A stretch of DNA of 64,000 nucleotides from Phenylobacterium deserti (GTDB lineage: Bacteria > Pseudomonadota > Alphaproteobacteria > Caulobacterales > Caulobacteraceae). The notes below the pieces were generated by a model. It had not been told where the DNA came from, searched no databases, and saw only the letters and a list, made by a program, of their open reading frames with translations. This document shows positions 29,524 to 39,423 of the stretch, piece by piece. Each line of letters begins with the position of its first letter. The stretch's first letter is position 1. The DNA lies in assembly GCA_943332615.1 (NCBI GenBank), contig CALQQB010000019.1, forward strand, positions 1 through 64,000, read 5' to 3'. The position numbers were made by a program, and so were the translations under genes.

Positions 29524-30653
29524 CACATCACCTCGATTTCGGCCTGCAGGGCGCCCGCGGCCTTGATGGTCTGGAGGATGGAGATCATGTCGCGCGGCGT
29601 GAGGCCCAGCGCGTTCAGGCCCTGGACCAGGGTCGCCAGCGAGACGCCGGACTTGAGGGTCAGGAACTGCTTGCCCTTCTCCTCCTCGATCGAGATGTCG
29701 CTCTGCGGCACCACGGTGGTCGTGCCGCCGCGGCTCAGCGGCGAGGGCTGGCTCACCAGCGGCTGCTCGCGCACCGTGATGGTCAGGTTGCCCTGCTGGA
29801 TCGCGACGGTGGAGATGCGCACGGCGTCGCCCATGACGATCACGCCGGCCACCTCGTCGATCACCACCTTGGCGGGGGAGTCGGGCTCGACGGTCAGGTT
29901 TTCGATCTGAGCCATGTACTGGACCATGTTCTGGCCGGCCGGCGGGCGGATCGCGACGATCGTGGGGTTCTCAGCCTGGGCCGAGCCTGGGAAGGCGGCG
30001 TTGATGGCGTCGGCGACGCGGCGGGCGGTGGTGAAGTCCGGATTGCGCAGGGTCAGCCGCATCTGGCTCATGTCGGCCAGCTGGAAGGCCACCTCGCGCT
30101 CGACGCTGGCGCCGCCGGCGATGCGGCCGGCGGTCGGCACGCCCTTCAGCACGGTCGAGCCCGAGCCGCCGCCGGCGCTGATCGAGCCGGTCTGCACCGT
30201 ACCCTGCGCCACAGCGTAGGCCTGGCCGTCAGCGCCCAGCAGCGGGGTGACCAGCAGGGTGCCGCCCAGCAGGCTCTTGGCGTCGCCGAACGCCGAGACC
30301 GTGGCGTCGATCTGGGCGCCGGGGGCGGCGAAGGCCGGCAGCTTGGCGGTGACCATCACCGCGGCCACGTTCTTGGTGTTGAGATTGGCGTCGCGGACGT
30401 TGACGCCCAGCCGCTCCAGCATCGCCTCCAGGCTCTGCTTGGTGAACGGGCCATTGCGCAGCGCGTCGCCGGTGCCGTTCAGGCCGACGACCAGGCCGTA
30501 GCCCACCAACTGGTTCTCGCGCACGCCCTCGAACTCGACGATGTCCTTGATGCGCGACATGGCGTAAGCGGGGCCGGCCCCAAGGCTGGCGATTGCGGCG
30601 GCCAATAGGGCGATGGTCGAGAGTGGAACGGAGAGCAGACGGGACGGACGCAT
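29523..30653 (-). CDS. flgI: Flagellar P-ring protein FlgI
   Basis: FlgI forms the periplasmic P ring around the flagellar rod. The 376-residue protein has a Sec signal (LLSVPLSTIALLAAAIASLGAGPAYA) and the conserved RIKDIVEFEGVRENQLVGYGLVVGLNGTGD. LGGTLLVTPLLGADGQAYAVAQG follows, and GVSLATLVQGLNALGLTPRDMISILQTIKAAGALQAEIEVM closes the C-terminus. I used the ATG at 30653; a TTG six codons upstream is the alternative. It is the first gene of flgI-flgJ'-flbY and is divergent from fliX. Confidence 0.96.
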   Translation of the reverse strand: MRPSRLLSVPLSTIALLAAAIASLGAGPAYAMSRIKDIVEFEGVRENQLVGYGLVVGLNGTGDALRNGPFTKQSLEAMLERLGVNVRDANLNTKNVAAVMVTAKLPAFAAPGAQIDATVSAFGDAKSLLGGTLLVTPLLGADGQAYAVAQGTVQTGSISAGGGSGSTVLKGVPTAGRIAGGASVEREVAFQLADMSQMRLTLRNPDFTTARRVADAINAAFPGSAQAENPTIVAIRPPAGQNMVQYMAQIENLTVEPDSPAKVVIDEVAGVIVMGDAVRISTVAIQQGNLTITVREQPLVSQPSPLSRGGTTTVVPQSDISIEEEKGKQFLTLKSGVSLATLVQGLNALGLTPRDMISILQTIKAAGALQAEIEVM

Positions 30654-30778
30654 CGGGACCCTTGCGCGCAAATGACCACAGGGCCAGACGCGAGAACCAT
30701 GCCAGTCTGAAAATCGAAGAAAATCAAAGGTTGAACACCAAGGTCGGCAAGTTCGGCCTAGGCAGAATCAGCCGCCCG

Positions 30779-30793
30779 TTAACCATGCTTCAA
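30779..30793 (+). promoter_or_regulatory. CtrA-like box upstream of fliX
   Basis: TTAACCATGCTTCAA fits the CtrA consensus TTAA-N7-TTAA with one mismatch, including the common TTAACCATGC form. It lies 57 bases before the fliX start in the flgI-fliX divergent region, where CtrA control of early flagellar genes is expected in Caulobacterales. Confidence 0.55.
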
Positions 30794-30849
30794 GCTTGCC
30801 CTGCGACAGTGCCGGCGAGCGTTCAGATAGGGGCTTTGCGTCCAATCCC

Positions 30850-31278
30850 ATGAAGGTCAGTGGTGCAGGCGGTCCCGCCCAGACATCCGGCTCGCGCCCC
30901 GCGCGCGGCGGCGGAGGGGGATTTCGCATCGTGGGCGCGTCGGCTCCGGCGGCGCCCGTCGCGGTCTCGAACGCAGGCGGTGTCAGCGGTGTGATGGGGG
31001 TGGGAGCCCTCCTGGCCCTGCAGGACGTGGAATCCGCCACCCAGCGCAGGCGGCGCTCCGTCGGCCGCGCCGGTCGGCTTCTCGACGAACTGGATGAACT
31101 GAAGATCGCCTTGCTCGGCGGCGACCTCGATCCTGGCCAGCTGGATCGCCTTGCCAAGGCGGTTCGCGAGCAACGCTCGGCCACCGACGACCCTAAGCTG
31201 GAGGGGCTCCTGGACGAGATCGAGACCCGCGCGGCAGTCGAATTGGCCAAGCTGGAAAGCCCTCGCAATGCGGCTTGA
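30850..31278 (+). CDS. fliX: Flagellar assembly regulator FliX
   Basis: FliX couples flagellar assembly to FlbD-dependent late flagellar transcription in Caulobacterales. The 142-residue protein has a Gly/Ala/Pro-rich N-terminus (GGGGGFRIVGASAPA) and then the conserved helical part GVGALLALQDVESATQRRRRSVGRAGRLLDELDELKIALLGG, followed by LAKAVREQRSATDDPKLEGLLDEIETRAAVELAKLE. The divergent arrangement with flgI is the same as in Caulobacter. The ATG at 30850 was preferred; the upstream in-frame codons overlap the control region. Confidence 0.93.
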   Translation: MKVSGAGGPAQTSGSRPARGGGGGFRIVGASAPAAPVAVSNAGGVSGVMGVGALLALQDVESATQRRRRSVGRAGRLLDELDELKIALLGGDLDPGQLDRLAKAVREQRSATDDPKLEGLLDEIETRAAVELAKLESPRNAA

Positions 31279-31301
31279 GCCACTTCTGCGTTCAGGATGC
31301 G

Positions 31302-31329
31302 TTGAATCGTTAGTTTGTTTTGCTATACA
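31302..31329 (+). promoter_or_regulatory. Promoter of the dksA-family gene
   Basis: TTGAAT (31302-31307) and TATACA (31324-31329) are 16 bp apart in an AT-rich stretch between fliX and the dksA-family ATG at 31372. This is one of the best sigma-70-like matches in the window. Confidence 0.6.
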
Positions 31330-31371
31330 GCCGCCGCGTGTCTCAGGGTTCCTAGGGGGCGTGAGGTTTTC

Positions 31372-31800
31372 ATGAAGACAGCCGCAGTTCTGGCTGATGG
31401 TCCTGGATACCGTCCTTCCGAGGACGAGGAATTCATGAATGAGCGTCAGCGTAATTATTTCAAGCACAAGCTAAATGCGTGGAAAGAAGACATCCTTCGC
31501 GAGTCCCGCGAAACCTTGTCCCATCTCCAGAAGGAAACCGAGAACCACCCGGATCTCGCGGACCGCGCATCATCGGAGACTGATCGGGCGCTCGAACTTC
31601 GCACCCGTGACCGTCAACGCAAGCTGATCTCCAAGATCGACGAAGCGATTCGCCGCATCGACGACGGCTCGTACGGCTATTGCGAAGAGACGGGCGAGCC
31701 CATCGGGCTGGCCCGCCTAGACGCCCGCCCGATCGCCACCCTCAGCCTGGAAGCCCAGGAGCGGCACGAGCGCCGTGAGCGCGTCCACCGCGACGACTAG
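31372..31800 (+). CDS. dksA: DksA-family RNA polymerase-binding regulator
   Basis: DksA enters the RNA polymerase secondary channel and, with ppGpp, resets promoter choice on starvation. The 142-residue protein carries the coiled-coil hairpin (NYFKHKLNAWKEDILRESRETL, then DRASSETDRALELRTRDRQRKLISKIDEAIRRI) with the Asp/Ala tip region. The zinc-finger region is degenerate: GYCEETGEPIGLARLDARP keeps one Cys, and the other zinc cysteines are replaced. Such cysteine-poor forms are common in alphaproteobacteria. It lies next to fliX as in Caulobacter. Confidence 0.92.
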   Translation: MKTAAVLADGPGYRPSEDEEFMNERQRNYFKHKLNAWKEDILRESRETLSHLQKETENHPDLADRASSETDRALELRTRDRQRKLISKIDEAIRRIDDGSYGYCEETGEPIGLARLDARPIATLSLEAQERHERRERVHRDD

Positions 31801-32192
31801 CTTTCAGCGCTTATGACGGCATCGACCTCGATCTCGACCAGCCAGTCGGGATCGACGAACCGTGCGACCTGCATGATGGTGTCAACGGGCTTGGAGGCCA
31901 GGCAGTAGCCCTTGCGGACTTCGCTGACCGCCCGCCAGTCGTCGATGTTGGTCAGCAGGGTCCGCGTGCGGACCACGTCGCCCCAGCCCGCACCCGCGCG
32001 CCGCAACGCATCGTCGATGATCTCGTAGCAGCGCATTGCCTGCCGCGTGACATCTCCGACCCCGACGGTGCGACCCGCCGCGTCCAGCGGGGCCGTCCCG
32101 CCGACGCTGATCCAGGCCCCCACCCGCACGGCGCGGGCGAAGCCCACGGCCTGCTCCATGGGCGTTCCGTTCAGGATCAGCTGGCGCGGCAT
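31797..32192 (-). CDS. RidA/YjgF-family protein
   Basis: A 131-residue member of the Rid superfamily. The Arg of the imine-binding pocket is in the context [14 protein letters not shown]. The end, [21 protein letters not shown], is typical of Rid subfamilies other than canonical RidA. The usual role is hydrolysis of reactive enamines/imines. The start at 32192 is favoured because GGAGG stands just before it; in-frame starts at 32210 or 32252 are weaker. The stop overlaps the convergent dksA-family stop. Confidence 0.88.
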   Translation of the reverse strand: MPRQLILNGTPMEQAVGFARAVRVGAWISVGGTAPLDAAGRTVGVGDVTRQAMRCYEIIDDALRRAGAGWGDVVRTRTLLTNIDDWRAVSEVRKGYCLASKPVDTIMQVARFVDPDWLVEIEVDAVISAES

Positions 32193-32272
32193 GCGGCCTC
32201 CGGGGTTCATCGACGGTAGCCTTCTGTCCGGCGGTTCGCCAACCTTGGCCACCCTTGAGTCGCGCCGCGTAT

Positions 32273-32301
32273 TTGGTGTTTCGAAAGGGTCGCGCTATAT
32301 A
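32273..32301 (+). promoter_or_regulatory. nadE promoter
   Basis: TTGGTG (32273-32278) and TATATA (32296-32301) are separated by exactly 17 bp. The site lies 38 bases before the nadE start. A perfect palindrome begins at the last base of the -10. Confidence 0.6.
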
Positions 32302-32317
32302 TGCTCAAATTGAGCAT
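32301..32317. promoter_or_regulatory. 17-bp palindromic operator candidate at nadE
   Basis: ATGCTCAA-A-TTGAGCAT is a perfect inverted repeat covering the predicted transcription start of nadE. A repressor binding here would block initiation. The regulator is not encoded nearby. Known NAD regulators such as NrtR or NadQ are possibilities only. Confidence 0.5.
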
Positions 32318-32338
32318 TACTCCGCATCGGAGCCGACC

Positions 32339-34384
<2,046 letters not shown>

Positions 34385-34393
34385 GCCGAGCGC

Positions 34394-36286
34394 CTAGGCG
34401 ACCGACCGCGGCACGGTCGCCCTGCCTTCGCGATCGAAGATCGTCGTCCCGCCCTCGCTCGCCTGCACCGTCCAGGAGATATCGAAGGCCCGGGGCGTCG
34501 ATCGAACCTCCAGCCGCGTCATGATCCGGATCGACCAGTCCGGGCGCTCGAAGGCGGCGCGGTAGACCTTGACCGCGATGGCCTGACGTCCCTCGTCGCG
34601 CAGCGCCAGCTCGAACCGGGAGGCCAGCTGATAGTCCGCGCCCGTGGCGGCCAGATGATAGGCGGAGGCCGGCGGCGCATGGGCAGCCACGCCGGCAAGG
34701 TCGGACCTCGGCAGTACCTCCCTGACCGGATCGAGCCATTTCAGAGGCCCGACGCCGGTGTTTCCAGCGGTGTCGGCCGGCGGAAAGGCGTGGGCGTCCG
34801 TCATGTCGCCGGAGGCGTGGGGAACCCCAAGTTCCAGGCTCTCCCGGGCCAGGGTCAGCGTCGCCCCGGCGCGGCCCGGCCACAGGGTCGGCCAACCCTC
34901 GGCGGCGAGCAGCAGCCCGAGCCGATGACCCGCCTTCAGTCGCCAGGCCGTGGCCTGGAAGGGCAGGGCGATGTCGAGAGGCTCGCCCGCCTTGGGGGGC
35001 GCCGCCAGGCCCGAACCATCGTGGAAGGCCAGGTTCAGCGCGCCGGTGGTCATGCGAACCGCCTGGCCGTCCGGCGCGATATCCAGCAGGCGCGCAACCA
35101 GCAGGCCGCCTGCGCGGTCGCTGGTCAGGCGGCAGCGGAGCACAGGCGCCGCCACGATCTCCAGGTCGATGGGCGCCGGTTCGGTGGTCAGCGCGCCGGT
35201 CGTTGCCCAGGGGCCCGGGATGTCCTCATAGAGGTCCGCGACCAGGGCGCCAGGCGCCCGTGGGTTGGGCTTGAGAACCATGGCTCCCGATCCGAACCGG
35301 AACGTGGCCGTGTTCGCCTGCGCCATGGGCCAGGCCATCCCGCGCCAGGCGCCGCGCTCCAGCCCGCCCTTGCGATCCGGTTCCGCCACCCAGAGCCTCA
35401 GCGCCGGCTCGTCGAGGACACCGGTCTCGCGGCCCTTCAGCCACTTGTCCCACCAGCGCAGGGCCTCCTGCAGCAGGCCGATGCGAGGCCCGCGCGCGGC
35501 GACATTCGGAACCGCGTGCTCCCAGGGACCGATGACGGTCCTCACCGGACCGCGCCACGCCGCCGCGATCCGGAGCACCGAGGTCGAGTACTTGTCGGCC
35601 CAGCCCGAATACAGCATCAGCGGAATCGCCGACGATGGCGCCGCTCGCTCGCGCCAGTAGCGGTCCCGCTCGGGATGCCCCAGCCAAGTGGTCAAGAACG
35701 GCCGGTTGGCCTCCAGCCGGCGGAGCCATGCCATGCGCCAACCCTCGCCGAACTGCTTTGGATCCGGGGGCAGGGCGTTGAACATCAGCATGACGCCGGC
35801 CCAGTCGGCGATGGCGGAATAGGGCGCGCCGCCCAGGTTGTGGATGTCGGTGGTCCAGCCATCCTCGGACACGCCGCCCAGCACCATGGCCTTCAGGGCC
35901 GGCGGCGCGCGGCCCGCGGCGCGCAGGGCGGTGAAGGCAGCCCACGACAGCCCGCTCAGACCCACGGCTCCGTCGCACCACGGCTGGGCGGCCGCCCAGG
36001 CCACGACGGCGACGGCGTCATCGATTTCGGAGGCCTCGTACTCGTCGAGCAGCAGGCCGGTCGAACCGCCGGCGCCCGCCGTATCTACCGCCAGCACCGC
36101 GTAGCCCTGCTCGGCCCAGAGCGGCAGCAGGGGTTCCTCGAGCGCCCGGAAGACGTCGAAGGCCCGATAGGGCGACAGGTCCAGAATGGCGGGAACGCGG
36201 TCTGCTCCCTCCGGACGCCAGATGTGTGCGGCAAGCACGCGACCGCTGGGCAACGGAATCCGGATGAACGCGTCGATCAGAGCCAC
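34394..36286 (-). CDS. CocE/NonD-type serine hydrolase
   Basis: A 630-residue alpha/beta hydrolase of the cocaine-esterase/X-Pro dipeptidyl-peptidase family. The N-terminal strand region is RIPLPSGRVLAAHIWRPEG. The nucleophile elbow is GLSGLSWAAF, with LSWAAF replacing the common GxSYGG. LMLYSGWADKYS probably carries the acid and ENAV-type His lies in GPWEHAVPN. The C-terminal third is the jelly-roll domain of this family. The family's usual substrates are esters, amides or dipeptides. The GTG start lies seven bases from the LOG gene stop codon in the same direction, so both are one operon. Confidence 0.88.
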   Translation of the reverse strand: MALIDAFIRIPLPSGRVLAAHIWRPEGADRVPAILDLSPYRAFDVFRALEEPLLPLWAEQGYAVLAVDTAGAGGSTGLLLDEYEASEIDDAVAVVAWAAAQPWCDGAVGLSGLSWAAFTALRAAGRAPPALKAMVLGGVSEDGWTTDIHNLGGAPYSAIADWAGVMLMFNALPPDPKQFGEGWRMAWLRRLEANRPFLTTWLGHPERDRYWRERAAPSSAIPLMLYSGWADKYSTSVLRIAAAWRGPVRTVIGPWEHAVPNVAARGPRIGLLQEALRWWDKWLKGRETGVLDEPALRLWVAEPDRKGGLERGAWRGMAWPMAQANTATFRFGSGAMVLKPNPRAPGALVADLYEDIPGPWATTGALTTEPAPIDLEIVAAPVLRCRLTSDRAGGLLVARLLDIAPDGQAVRMTTGALNLAFHDGSGLAAPPKAGEPLDIALPFQATAWRLKAGHRLGLLLAAEGWPTLWPGRAGATLTLARESLELGVPHASGDMTDAHAFPPADTAGNTGVGPLKWLDPVREVLPRSDLAGVAAHAPPASAYHLAATGADYQLASRFELALRDEGRQAIAVKVYRAAFERPDWSIRIMTRLEVRSTPRAFDISWTVQASEGGTTIFDREGRATVPRSVA

Positions 36287-36289
36287 GAG

Positions 36290-36892
36290 CTAGCCTCGCC
36301 GCCCTACCGCCGCCTCGGAGGGAAAGGCCTCGCGGCCCTGGCCCAGCAAGGCGGGGACGATTTCGTCAATCGTGGTGACGGATGTCCAGGCGCGCATGAA
36401 TTCCGGCGGCGTCAGGTTCTCGTCCACCGTGTGCTGGAACAGCTTGAACAGCGGCTCCCAGAACCCGCGCGGGTTGTAGAACACCACTGGCTTGGCATGC
36501 AGGTCGAGGCGGCGCCACGACAGCAGTTCCACCACCTCTTCCAGGGTGCCGATGCCCCCGGGCAGCACCACAAAGCTGTCCGATCGCTGGAACATGAGCA
36601 TTTTTCGCTCATGCATGTTGTCGACGATGACGTGCTCGACGCTTTCCAACGCGCGCTCCGCGCCCACCAGGAAGGTGGGGATGATTCCCAGGACGTCGCC
36701 GTTGGCCTGATGTGCGGCACGCGCCACGGCGCCCATCAGCCCCACGCCGCCGCCGCCGTAGACCAGCTTGATGCCGGCATCGGCCAGGGCCTTGCCCAGG
36801 CGGCCGGCGGCCGCCAGGAATTCAGGATCCGCCAGGTCCGAAGAGCCGCAGAACACGCAGGCCGATTCCAGGCGTTGGCGCTCACGCCCCAT
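36290..36892 (-). CDS. LOG-family protein (cytokinin riboside phosphoribohydrolase-like)
   Basis: A 200-residue Rossmann-like protein of the LOG/TIGR00730 family. It has VFCGSSDLADPEF at the start, LVYGGGGVGLMGAVA for nucleotide binding and the hallmark PGGIGTLEEVVELLSW with the catalytic Arg/Glu (RK in MHERKMLMF). Enzymes of this family remove ribose phosphate from AMP-type nucleotides; in bacteria the physiological substrate is often uncertain. It is first in a two-gene operon with the CocE-type hydrolase. Confidence 0.92.
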   Translation of the reverse strand: MGRERQRLESACVFCGSSDLADPEFLAAAGRLGKALADAGIKLVYGGGGVGLMGAVARAAHQANGDVLGIIPTFLVGAERALESVEHVIVDNMHERKMLMFQRSDSFVVLPGGIGTLEEVVELLSWRRLDLHAKPVVFYNPRGFWEPLFKLFQHTVDENLTPPEFMRAWTSVTTIDEIVPALLGQGREAFPSEAAVGRRG

Positions 36893-37062
36893 AAAGCGTA
36901 CTCCAGTGGAAAGAGGATTGGGCGCCTTGCTTCTGCATCGCGCAAGCCAAACCCGTGTGGACGAGACTAGGGAGTTTCAGCGAAATCGTGAAATCGCCGA
37001 CTTTTTCGACTGTTCCAACATCTTCCGTGGCTGAGGCCTGATCGGCCTTGGTTCACGGTCAC

Positions 37063-38892
37063 ATGCCGCATGCGCGGTTCTCCGGCCCTGAGGCCGTGGC
37101 GGCGCGCGAGACAAAGTTCGCTTTTTGGGCCTCGATGGGCGACCTGCTGGCTCTGGTGATGCGCTCCGGCGCGCCGCAGCTTCGGCTACGAATCGGGGTG
37201 GCTCTGGTCCTGGTGTTCGTGGGCAAGCTCTCCGGCGTGATCGCGCCGGTCATGCTGGGCGACGCCATCAACACGCTCTCGCCGGCCGCCCAGGGTGGCG
37301 TGGCTATCGGGGTGAGCTTCCTCACCCTTGCCATCTCGTTCGCCGCCCTGCGGCTTGTGGCGGCCTGCGCGCCCTACGCCCGCGACGCCATCTTCACCCG
37401 CGTCTCGCAGTCCACCATGGCCAAGGCGGCGGTTGAGAGCTTCGGGCATGCGCTGTCGCTCTCGCTGGACTTCCACCAGACCAAACAGACCGGGACCCTG
37501 TCGCGGGTCATCGACCGGGGCGCACGCTCGACCGACTTCCTGATCCGCAGCCTGATATTCAGTCTCGGCCCCACCTTCGTGGAATTGATCCTGGCGATGG
37601 TGGTGATGACCGTGCGGCTGGACTGGGTGTTCGCGCTCACCGCCTTCGGGACGCTCGTGCTCTATTCCGTGGTGACCTTCCGGATCACCGACTGGCGGCT
37701 GTCGCACCGACGCGATCTCAACGAGGCCGAGAACCGCGCCGCGGGCCTCTCGAACGACGCCCTGATCAACTACGAGACCCTGAAGGCCTTCGGGGCCGAG
37801 GACCGCCTGGTGGACGCCTATGGCGGCGCCATGGCCGACTATGTGGACGCCAGTTCCAAGGCCAACAGCTCGCTCAACCTGCTGAACGGCGCGCAGTCGG
37901 TGATCCTGAATGTCGGTCTGGCGGCGATGACGGTAATGGCGGGCTACGAGGTCTCCGGCGGTCATCTGCGGATCGGCGACATCACCACGGCGATCTTCCT
38001 GCTGTCGGGCCTCTATGCGCCGCTGGGCATGCTGGGGTTCCAGTACCGCGAGATTCGCCAGGGCCTGATCGACATGGAGCAGATGGTTTCGCTGAAGACC
38101 ATCCAGCCCGACATCATGGATGCCGTGGGCGCCCAGCCGTTGCCGCCGGCGAGCGGGAAGGGCGCTGCGATCGCTTTCGACGACGTCAGCTTCCGCCATG
38201 ACGCCCGCTCTTCGGGCCTGCTGGGTGTCAGTTTCGAGGCGCAGCCTGGCCAGACCATCGCCCTTGTTGGCCCGTCGGGGGCCGGCAAGACCACCGCCGT
38301 GCGCCTGGCCATGCGCCTGCTGGACCCACAGGAGGGCCGGGTGCTGATCGACGGCGTCGATATGCGCCAGGTGCGTCAGGCCGAGCTGCGTCGCGCCGTG
38401 GCCCTGGTGCCGCAGGACGTGGCCCTGTTCAACGACACCCTCTACGCCAACATCGGCTTCGCCCGGCCCAATGCCACCACCGAAGAGGTGCGCGCCGCCG
38501 CCGCCGCCGCCGAACTGGGGCCGTTCATCGACGGCCTGCCCAACGGCATGGCGACCAAGGTGGGCGAGCGAGGCCTGAAGCTCTCCGGCGGCGAGCGCCA
38601 GCGCGTCGGTATCGCCCGCGCCCTGCTGGCCAACCCCCGGCTGCTGATCCTGGATGAAGCCACCAGCGCCCTCGACGGTCCCACCGAGGCGGCCATCCAG
38701 GAGACCCTGCGCAAGGTCAAGGCCGGCCGCACCACCCTGGTGATCGCCCACCGACTCTCGACCATCGTCGATGCCGACCAGATCGTCGTGCTGCGCCGGG
38801 GCCGGATCGTGGAGAAGGGGACCCACGCCGAGCTGCTGGCCAAGACCGGCGAGTATGCGGCGCTGTGGAGAAGGCAGACACGGGAGAGTTAG
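37063..38892 (+). CDS. Atm1-type ABC exporter (fused membrane and ATPase)
   Basis: A 609-residue half-transporter with six N-terminal membrane helices and a C-terminal ABC domain. The Atm1/HMT1 class is indicated by SQSTMAKAAVESFGHALSLSLDFHQTKQTGTLSRVIDRG and by NEAENRAAGLSNDALINYETLKAFGAE. The ABC domain has Walker A GPSGAGKTTA, signature LSGGERQRVGIARALL and Walker B LLILDEATSALD. Relatives export glutathione-linked metal or sulfur species. The ATG at 37063 is preferred to the TTG five codons earlier. It converges on the GNAT gene with overlapping stops. Confidence 0.93.
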   Translation: MPHARFSGPEAVAARETKFAFWASMGDLLALVMRSGAPQLRLRIGVALVLVFVGKLSGVIAPVMLGDAINTLSPAAQGGVAIGVSFLTLAISFAALRLVAACAPYARDAIFTRVSQSTMAKAAVESFGHALSLSLDFHQTKQTGTLSRVIDRGARSTDFLIRSLIFSLGPTFVELILAMVVMTVRLDWVFALTAFGTLVLYSVVTFRITDWRLSHRRDLNEAENRAAGLSNDALINYETLKAFGAEDRLVDAYGGAMADYVDASSKANSSLNLLNGAQSVILNVGLAAMTVMAGYEVSGGHLRIGDITTAIFLLSGLYAPLGMLGFQYREIRQGLIDMEQMVSLKTIQPDIMDAVGAQPLPPASGKGAAIAFDDVSFRHDARSSGLLGVSFEAQPGQTIALVGPSGAGKTTAVRLAMRLLDPQEGRVLIDGVDMRQVRQAELRRAVALVPQDVALFNDTLYANIGFARPNATTEEVRAAAAAAELGPFIDGLPNGMATKVGERGLKLSGGERQRVGIARALLANPRLLILDEATSALDGPTEAAIQETLRKVKAGRTTLVIAHRLSTIVDADQIVVLRRGRIVEKGTHAELLAKTGEYAALWRRQTRES

Positions 38893-39419
38893 GTGATCGT
38901 CTTGCCCATCCGCACCAACGGCACCGCCGCTCCGCCTCGGGAGTCCTCGATGGCCTCTATGTCTGTGTAGCCGCACTGGCTGTAGAGAGCTCGGCCCGAC
39001 AGCGTCGCCATCAGCTCCAGCCGCGTGAAGCCCTCGGCTCGCGCGGCGTCCTCGCACAGGCGCAGAATCAGCCGCCCCACGCCGCGGCGGGCGAAGGCGG
39101 GGTGGGTATACATGGCCCGCACCCGCGCCGCCTCGGTCGCCGGGTTCAGCACGGCGGCGTCGCGGCCGGGCGTGTGGTCGCCGCCATAGAGGGTGGCGCG
39201 CCGGCTCCAGCCGCCGCATCCGGCCACGGCGCCGCCCTCCTGGATGACAAAATAGGTGCGGTCGGCCACCAACTGGCGATCCAGGCCCATGATCATGCGG
39301 CTGGAAGCGATCTGGGCGGGGTCCAGGAAGGCGCGCTGAAGTTCTGCGATCGCCGCGTCCATGACCAGGGACAGGCTCGGAATATCGTCCTCGACGGCGA
39401 TCCGATGGGTCAGTCCCAC
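38889..39419 (-). CDS. GNAT-family N-acetyltransferase
   Basis: A 176-residue acetyltransferase. The acetyl-CoA pyrophosphate-binding loop is ARRGVGRLILRLCEDAARAEGF, preceded by ARVRAMYTHPAF, and the protein ends LYSQCGYTDIEAIEDSRGGAAVPLVRMGKTI. The acceptor is unknown. The GTG start at 39419 lies just after the RND pump gene stop (39424), so it is probably the last gene of the adaptor-pump-GNAT operon. Confidence 0.85.
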   Translation of the reverse strand: MGLTHRIAVEDDIPSLSLVMDAAIAELQRAFLDPAQIASSRMIMGLDRQLVADRTYFVIQEGGAVAGCGGWSRRATLYGGDHTPGRDAAVLNPATEAARVRAMYTHPAFARRGVGRLILRLCEDAARAEGFTRLELMATLSGRALYSQCGYTDIEAIEDSRGGAAVPLVRMGKTIT

Positions 39420-39423
39420 GCGG

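Noticed and set aside
37186-39219. A 677-codon open frame on the minus strand
   Set aside because: It is antisense to the Atm1-type exporter, whose Walker and signature motifs are intact; composition is again His/Asp/Gln-rich.
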